Source: an uncultured Bacteroidales bacterium (GTDB lineage Bacteria > Bacteroidota > Bacteroidia > Bacteroidales > WCHB1-69). Taken from it: a stretch of DNA of 49,282 nucleotides. The notes under the pieces were generated by a model. It saw only the letters and a list, made by a program, of their open reading frames with translations, did not search any database and had not been told where the DNA came from. Each line of letters starts with the position of its first letter. Position 1 is the stretch's first letter. Where the stretch lies: assembly GCA_937949745.1 (NCBI GenBank), contig CALECM010000071.1, positions 1 through 49,282 on the forward strand, in the 5' to 3' direction. The position numbers and the translations under genes were made by a program. Shown one piece after another: positions 43,903 to 49,282 of the stretch.

Positions 43903-44979
43903 ATGTCTAAAGATATCCAATTTATAAAGACCAGATCTAATTTTATCCGTTACTCATTCATTGAGGAAATGGAAAAACATCTCTTAGCCTTTGAAACAGC
44001 CTTGGTTTCACATAATATTAAGGTTCAGTGGGTTGTGAATGAACAGGCGCTTACGGAAACCATTTTTTCAATGTTACCTAAGCAGCATTATAATAAAATA
44101 TGTTTCGATTTCAAACATATACCTGAATCAATGGAACAATCTTTTCCTTTAGTTCAAATTATAAAGGTGGAAGATTTCGAGAATAATCTGGATAACGCGG
44201 ATTTTTTATTTGTTGAAGCAGATTTTGGAATTGTAGAAAATGGTTCCGTTATATTTTTGGATAAAGCAAGCAAAAATTGTTTTAATAAGGTTAATAACTT
44301 ATTCATTCTTTTGGATTTGAATAAGTTACTGGTAAAACAAAATGATCTGGATACGATACTGGCTTTAAAATACCAGGATAATCCCGGAGGAACATTCCCG
44401 TCGGATATGAAAATTATCAATTCTCCATACCAAAGAGTTATCAATGAAACCTTTGCTTTAAGCGATAGTGATAACCTGAGAAGGGAAAATGTGAACATTA
44501 CACTTTTTTTGTACGACAATGGAATATCCAAGATATTGGAAAACAATTTATTGAGAGAATCGTTATTTTGTATAGATTGTGGAAAATGTGCCACAGTTTG
44601 TCCGGTTTATAAAGAAACCGGACAGTTCACACCGATCGATTTGATTAAATATAATTGTTTCGATGAGAATCTAAGAAACCAGAATATTTTTGAAAATACT
44701 ACTTTATGCGGTAACTGCGAAGAGGTTTGTCCGGTACAGATACCGATGACGGATCTGTTGATTGCAGAAATGGAAATGGCAAATTATAAAGTTTCCCGTG
44801 AGAAAACCATTGATTATATGAAGATTTTCGCTAAAAGAAGTCGTATGAATAAAATCAATAATAAAATGCGGCGTTATCTTTTCGTACGTAAATATTTTGG
44901 GAAAAATAAAAAACTAAGTGCATATTTCAACGCTCAAAAAGATCCTTTTTTTAATATTACTTACACTACCCCTTCTTAA
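43903..44979 (+). CDS. LUD-domain 4Fe-4S ferredoxin protein, LutB-like
   Basis: The N-terminal 200 residues form a LUD domain (lactate utilization fold, with FVEADFGIVENGSVIF). The C-terminal half has two 4Fe-4S motifs: CIDCGKCATVCPVYK (residues about 223-237) and CGNCEEVCPVQIP (about 264-276). LutB oxidises lactate together with LutA and LutC; here neither partner is adjacent and the protein is 358 residues instead of about 470. It may be a single-component variant or act in another redox pathway. It lies 10 bp after rpiB and 8 bp before the DUF4175 gene, so it is part of one operon. Confidence 0.82.
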   Translation: MSKDIQFIKTRSNFIRYSFIEEMEKHLLAFETALVSHNIKVQWVVNEQALTETIFSMLPKQHYNKICFDFKHIPESMEQSFPLVQIIKVEDFENNLDNADFLFVEADFGIVENGSVIFLDKASKNCFNKVNNLFILLDLNKLLVKQNDLDTILALKYQDNPGGTFPSDMKIINSPYQRVINETFALSDSDNLRRENVNITLFLYDNGISKILENNLLRESLFCIDCGKCATVCPVYKETGQFTPIDLIKYNCFDENLRNQNIFENTTLCGNCEEVCPVQIPMTDLLIAEMEMANYKVSREKTIDYMKIFAKRSRMNKINNKMRRYLFVRKYFGKNKKLSAYFNAQKDPFFNITYTTPS

Positions 44980-44987
44980 AAGTTGTT

Positions 44988-47900
44988 ATGATGAAAGATA
45001 AGCTTCAGGAATTGAACGATAAGATCCGAGAGTTTGTAAGGAAATATTATCTGAATAAACTCTTGAAAGGTGCTATTTTATTTGTAGCCATAACTTTGGT
45101 TACATTTATATTATTTGCACTGCTCGAGAATTTCACTTATCTCAACAGCACAGGACGTTCAATACTCTTCTATTCTTATTTGGGTTTGTTTGCTTTAACA
45201 TTTATTTTCTACATATTAATACCGTTGTTAAAAATTGGAGGGCTGGGCAAACAGATATCTAAAGAGCAGGTCGCGAAATTGGTAGGTGAACATTTTACAG
45301 AAATTGATGATAAATTCCTCAACATTATACAACTGGAAAATCAATTATCGCAAAATGAATTTAAAAGCTTGGATCTTTTAATTGCCGCTATTGATACCAA
45401 AATTGATGAAATAAAGCCTTTTCCCTTTATTAAAGCCATACCTTTCAAAAAAACTTTACGCTATCTTAAATGGGCTTTAATTCCGGTTTTGGTATTTGTA
45501 CTGGTTTTTTCCGTTAACAGTGAAGTTTTTACGGAACCGGCCAAAAGAATTGTAAATTACCAGCAATTTTATGAAAAACCGGCTCCTTATACTTTTGAAA
45601 TTTTAAATAATCAGCTTACGGCTTTTCAAAATGAAGATTTTATTTTAGAATTAAAGGTGTTAGGAGAGGAAGTTCCTAATGAGGTTTACGTCACTTATGG
45701 AAACAAGAGTTTTAAGTGCCATAAAGTTTCCAATACCGAATTTACCTATTCTTTTACTAAAATTCAGAAAAATACGGACTTTCAAATAAATACGGATGAA
45801 ACTACTTCCCGTATTTATACTATCCAGGTCCTACCAAAGCCTGTAACGATAAGTTATATAATGGAACTACATTATCCGGCTTACCTGAATAAAAATACGG
45901 ATGTCATAGATAATAGCGGTGATGCTACGGTTCCGGAGGGAACTACCGTTACCTGGAAATTTTATACCAGAAACACCGATACCGTAAATTTTATATATCA
46001 GGATAGGGTCCAATACCTTATTCCTCAGGATGATCATTCTTCCTTTTCCTTACAGGCCAGAAATGATTTTGATTACGCTATCGTTAACCGGAACAGCTAT
46101 ATTATTGCACGCGATACACTTAAACACGCTATTCATGTGGTAAAAGACCAGTATCCGGAAATTTATGTTGAGAGTCAGCGGGATTCGATACTTGAACGAA
46201 TTTACTTCAAAGGCAATATTAAGGATGATTATGGATTCCATGACCTTAAATTCGTTTATTCTAAGTTTGATGATAAAGGTAATCTTCTGGAGGCTGATCA
46301 AAAAGTTGATATTCAGATTAATAGAACCAATACCATACAAGATTTCTATTATTATTTCGACAGTGGTATTTTGCAAATGGAACCCGGATATAAGGTGGAA
46401 TATTATTTTGAAGTACGGGATAATGACGTCATAAATGGATATAAAACCACTAAATCTTCCATGTTTACCTATCGAATCAAAACCATGGAGGAAATTGACA
46501 AAGAAATGAATTCCAACAATTCCCAGGCGAAAGCTGATATGGATGAGATGCTGAAGGAATCTTCCGATCTGATTAAAGAGATCGAAAAGCTTAATCAGCA
46601 ACTCATGCAGAATAATAATCCGTCATGGCAGGATAAAAAGAAAATGGAAACACTGCTGCAACAATACCAGGAATTGAAGGCCAAGCTGGATGAAATAAAA
46701 GATAAACAAAACCAGCAGAACCAGATGGAGGAACAATTTAAAAATTTGACACCCGAAATCCTGGATAAACAAAGGGAACTGCAAAAACGGATGGAACAGA
46801 TCCTGACGGATGAAATGAAAGAAATGATGGAGAAGATCCAGGAAATGATGAACCAGTTGAATAAAGAACAAATGCAGGACGCCATGGAGAGGATGAAGAC
46901 CAGTGCCGAGGATATAAACAAATCCCTGGATCAACAATTACAGCTCTTCAAACAACTGGAATACGAGAAAAAAGTTAATGATATAATCGACAAGACAAAA
47001 CAGCTTTCCGCGGAAGAAGAAATGCTCTCGAAGGAATCCCAGCAACGTAATATAGACCGGGAAAATCTGGTTCAAAAACAGGAGGAAATAGAGAAAAAAT
47101 TCCAGCAACTTCGTCAGGATATCAAAGAATTGGATCAGTTAAATAAAGAATTGGAAGATCCCAATAAGATGAGCAATACGGATGAGTTGCAGAAACAGAT
47201 CGAGCAGGCCATGCAGGAAAGTAAAGAATCCCTGAAAAAAAACAATAGGAGTAAGGCTGCCGATAAACAAAAAGAGAGTGCTGAAAAAATGGAAGAACTG
47301 GCCGATCAGATGGAAAACGACATGCTGGACAGCCAGGAGGAAGATCTTGCGGAAGATATTGAAACGTTACGGCAAATTTTGGATAATCTTGTAAGGATTT
47401 CTTTCAATCAGGAATCTACTTTGGTTAAAGCCAGAAGTATAAATTCCCGCTCCTCCCAATTAACCGACGTCATAAGGGACCAGCATATGATACGGGAACA
47501 TTTTAAGTTGATTGATGATTCGTTGAATGCATTGGCCAGACGTCAGGTACAGGTTAAACCGTTTATACAAAAAGAAGTTACCAAAATCAATGATTACTTG
47601 GAAAAGAGCCAGGTAAATATTAATGATAGGAGATTACCGCAAGCAGCGTCTAATCAACAATTCGCTCTTACCTCCATGAACAATCTGGCTCTGATGTTGG
47701 CGGAATCCATGAAAGAGATGAAAAACCAGATGAAGCAGACCCAAAATTGTAAAAATAGCAAGAACAGTAAAAGTGGAAATAATTCCTGCAGTAATCCGGG
47801 ACAAGGTAAGAAGTCTAAAACAGCCCGGGAGTTGCAGCAACAGCTTAACCGGCAGATGGAAGCTTTAAAAAGATCTATGGAGAATGAAGGTCAGAAAAAT

Positions 47901-48359
47901 GAAGGACAATCCGGTAAACCCGGAGGCCAGGACGGTATGAGCGAACAATTGGCCAAGATGGCTGCCCAACAGGAAGCAATAAGGAAAATGATGCAGGACC
48001 TGCAAAGTGAATTAAAATCCCAGGATGGGGTAGGGGATAAAAGCCTGGATCAGCTGATCAGGGACATGGAAAAAACGGAAAAAGAATTAGTAAACAGAAC
48101 TATTTCCCAGCAGACCATCAATCGCCAGAAAAATATTGAAACCCGTATGCTGGAAAGTGAAAAAGCACAGCAACAGCAGGAGAAAGAAGAAAAAAGAGAA
48201 TCTACGGAAGGTCGTGATATAAGGAATATGAATCCACCTAAAGAATGGCAGGTTGATAAAGCAAATGAAAAACAAAATGAAATGTTGAAAACAGTTCCTG
48301 TCAATCTCAATTATTATTACAAAGAAAAGGTTAATCAGTATTTTTTTAATATAGAATAG
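44988..48359 (+). CDS. DUF4175 family protein, large membrane coiled-coil
   Basis: A very long (1123-residue) envelope protein of the DUF4175 type. Three membrane helices lie near the N-terminus (about 24-46, 59-80, 155-178), then a beta-rich region of about 300 residues. From about residue 500 to 1090 there is a Gln/Lys/Glu/Met-rich region that reads as extended coiled coil with short low-complexity Asn/Ser/Gly stretches (KNSKSGNNSCSNPGQG). The function is unknown; the domain layout suggests a membrane anchor with a long soluble rod, which could face the periplasm. It follows the LUD gene by 8 bp. ATG at 44988 or 44991. Confidence 0.85.
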   Translation: MMKDKLQELNDKIREFVRKYYLNKLLKGAILFVAITLVTFILFALLENFTYLNSTGRSILFYSYLGLFALTFIFYILIPLLKIGGLGKQISKEQVAKLVGEHFTEIDDKFLNIIQLENQLSQNEFKSLDLLIAAIDTKIDEIKPFPFIKAIPFKKTLRYLKWALIPVLVFVLVFSVNSEVFTEPAKRIVNYQQFYEKPAPYTFEILNNQLTAFQNEDFILELKVLGEEVPNEVYVTYGNKSFKCHKVSNTEFTYSFTKIQKNTDFQINTDETTSRIYTIQVLPKPVTISYIMELHYPAYLNKNTDVIDNSGDATVPEGTTVTWKFYTRNTDTVNFIYQDRVQYLIPQDDHSSFSLQARNDFDYAIVNRNSYIIARDTLKHAIHVVKDQYPEIYVESQRDSILERIYFKGNIKDDYGFHDLKFVYSKFDDKGNLLEADQKVDIQINRTNTIQDFYYYFDSGILQMEPGYKVEYYFEVRDNDVINGYKTTKSSMFTYRIKTMEEIDKEMNSNNSQAKADMDEMLKESSDLIKEIEKLNQQLMQNNNPSWQDKKKMETLLQQYQELKAKLDEIKDKQNQQNQMEEQFKNLTPEILDKQRELQKRMEQILTDEMKEMMEKIQEMMNQLNKEQMQDAMERMKTSAEDINKSLDQQLQLFKQLEYEKKVNDIIDKTKQLSAEEEMLSKESQQRNIDRENLVQKQEEIEKKFQQLRQDIKELDQLNKELEDPNKMSNTDELQKQIEQAMQESKESLKKNNRSKAADKQKESAEKMEELADQMENDMLDSQEEDLAEDIETLRQILDNLVRISFNQESTLVKARSINSRSSQLTDVIRDQHMIREHFKLIDDSLNALARRQVQVKPFIQKEVTKINDYLEKSQVNINDRRLPQAASNQQFALTSMNNLALMLAESMKEMKNQMKQTQNCKNSKNSKSGNNSCSNPGQGKKSKTARELQQQLNRQMEALKRSMENEGQKNEGQSGKPGGQDGMSEQLAKMAAQQEAIRKMMQDLQSELKSQDGVGDKSLDQLIRDMEKTEKELVNRTISQQTINRQKNIETRMLESEKAQQQQEKEEKRESTEGRDIRNMNPPKEWQVDKANEKQNEMLKTVPVNLNYYYKEKVNQYFFNIE

Positions 48360-48364
48360 TAGCG

Positions 48365-48850
48365 ATGATCAAATACGAACTGGAAGCGCTTACGAAGGAG
48401 AATTTTTCACGTGAGGTTTTACAAGTGATTGAAAATATTTGTGAGGAATATGGCCTTGAGGATCATTTTGGAACCATTTCCACGGCTTTGATGGAGTTTG
48501 GATGTCTTTTATCCGATCATCTTGGTGAATCGACGCTCAATGCAGATTTTCTCATTCAAACAGGTGATTTATCTGTGACCTTTCATAGTCAGGATATGTC
48601 ATTGGATTTTATTTATGATTATTTTGCAGATACCAATGTTCATAAAAATGATTCAGTATTTACTGTTACACTCTTAACGGATGAAATTGAATTTGATCAA
48701 CAAAATCAGGATTTTACCCTTTTGTTTCACGTGAAACCATATATGAAAGAAATGATTGAGGGAAGAGAAAACATTACACATCATTTCTCCAAAAAATCTG
48801 ACCTGGAAGAGAAAATTGATGATAAAATCAACAAATCGACTCACCAATAA
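48365..48850 (+). CDS. Conserved hypothetical protein between DUF4175 and ybeY
   Basis: A 161-residue cytoplasmic protein. The helical start (LQVIENICEEYGLEDHFGTISTALMEFGCLLSDHLG) followed by strands (LSVTFHSQDMSLDF, SVFTVTLLTDEIEF) is like a degenerate GHKL/HATPase fold. The ATP-binding Asn and Gly motifs are not obvious, so I leave it unnamed. It is 5 bp after the DUF4175 gene and 40 bp before ybeY, in the same operon. I recall such a gene being conserved in this position in other Bacteroidota. Confidence 0.6.
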   Translation: MIKYELEALTKENFSREVLQVIENICEEYGLEDHFGTISTALMEFGCLLSDHLGESTLNADFLIQTGDLSVTFHSQDMSLDFIYDYFADTNVHKNDSVFTVTLLTDEIEFDQQNQDFTLLFHVKPYMKEMIEGRENITHHFSKKSDLEEKIDDKINKSTHQ

Positions 48851-48890
48851 TTCTCATACTTAATATCCCATTCATAATTCACAACACTAT

Positions 48891-49282
48891 ATGATCGTAT
48901 TCCAAAGTGAGACCAAATTCAAATTACCACAAAAAAAATTGCATTTATTGTGGTTGAAAAAAATTGTGGCAAATGAAAATAAGATATTAGGGGATATAAA
49001 CTATATCTTCTGTGATGATGATTATCTGCTAAAGATCAATATAGAGTATCTGAATCATGATACTTATACCGACGTTATTACTTTTGATTACACAGAAAAA
49101 AATAAAATTTCCGGAGATATATTCATCAGTATACAACGAATAGAAGAAAATGCCAATACTTTTAATGTTTTGTTTGAAGAAGAATTATTACGGGTAATGT
49201 CTCATGGAATATTCCATCTTTGTGGTTATAACGATAAAACCAGTAATGAAGAAAAGATAATGCGGGAAAAAGAGGATATTGC
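48891..49282 (+). CDS. ybeY: Endoribonuclease YbeY, 3' end beyond the window
   Basis: YbeY is the rRNA-maturation endoribonuclease. The frame is open from ATG at 48891 to the right edge (130 codons, stop missing). The zinc-binding motif His-Gly-x-x-His-x-x-Gly-Tyr-x-Asp is present as SHGIFHLCGYND (residues about 104-115), preceded by TDVITFDYTEKNKISGDIFIS. Most of the protein is therefore in view. It was too close to the edge to have a stop in the window. The gene expected next in many Bacteroidota is mnmG, but it is not visible. Confidence 0.92.
   Translation, partial: MIVFQSETKFKLPQKKLHLLWLKKIVANENKILGDINYIFCDDDYLLKINIEYLNHDTYTDVITFDYTEKNKISGDIFISIQRIEENANTFNVLFEEELLRVMSHGIFHLCGYNDKTSNEEKIMREKEDI

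Noticed and set aside
46050..46601. A 183-codon minus-strand frame in the DUF4175 gene
   Set aside because: It is the antisense of an uninterrupted 1123-codon gene and reads as low-complexity hydrophobic sequence.
44988..48359. Low-complexity Gln/Lys/Glu tracts as a tandem repeat array
   Set aside because: The stretches are not regular copies; they read as coiled coil with irregular composition.

Overview
The window is a chromosomal segment of a member of the Bacteroidota, most likely the order Bacteroidales. Four things point there. Many genes are preceded by the Bacteroidota -7 element (TAnnTTTG), and Shine-Dalgarno sites are scarce. The 286-residue RpoD-like sigma factor that would read those promoters is encoded here. 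There is a TonB-dependent receptor with a carboxypeptidase-regulatory-like N-terminus. Small families typical of the phylum occur: a FeoB-associated Cys-rich protein, DUF4878, DUF4175, an RseC-like protein and a standalone MnmD. I saw no phage, transposase or CRISPR array. Most of the window is core genome.

Layout. 1-1.8 kb: an AT-rich edge with two secreted proteins of unknown role, downstream of a tRNA-Thr/Tyr/Gly cluster (1.83-2.08 kb). 2.2-5.0 kb: tex-mnmD operon. 5.1-13.8 kb: mostly plus-strand housekeeping (gltX, guaB, miaB) with secreted or membrane proteins and a polysaccharide-deacetylase-like protein. 13.8-16.1 kb: Pit phosphate transporter. 16.2-19.3 kb: sufE, a SulP transporter and xerD. 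19.3-23.2 kb: a minus-strand operon uvrA, P-loop nucleotide-kinase-like gene, dCMP deaminase. 23.3-31.6 kb: a radical SAM protein, MlaE/MlaF-type lipid transporter, CvpA, a FeoA-FeoB fusion with a small Cys-rich partner, a lipoprotein, a secreted hydrolase and a DUF151 nuclease. 31.6-32.8 kb: rplU-rpmA and an RseC-like protein. 32.9-37.8 kb: HtrA protease, rpoD, Cys-rich lipoprotein, TonB-dependent receptor. 37.8-42.9 kb: all minus strand (papain-like lipoprotein, DUF4878 lipoprotein, lytic transglycosylase, unusual MFS transporter, secreted proteins). 43.5-49.3 kb: all plus strand (rpiB, LUD/ferredoxin protein, DUF4175 protein, conserved protein, ybeY running off the edge).

The most notable structural signal is the 517-bp AT-rich gap at 42944-43460. 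It separates a minus-strand block from a plus-strand block, holds one perfect DnaA box and several related TTATC sites, and sits where sampled lines change from C-rich to G-rich on the plus strand. It is a candidate replication origin. The most notable gene arrangement is the tight uvrA/kinase-like/dCMP deaminase operon. The last two genes have the same order as the fused domains of the DcdV/AvcD anti-phage deaminases, although the context suggests a housekeeping dNTP role. Other themes are tRNA charging and modification (gltX, miaB, mnmD, three tRNAs), iron uptake, and envelope maintenance.
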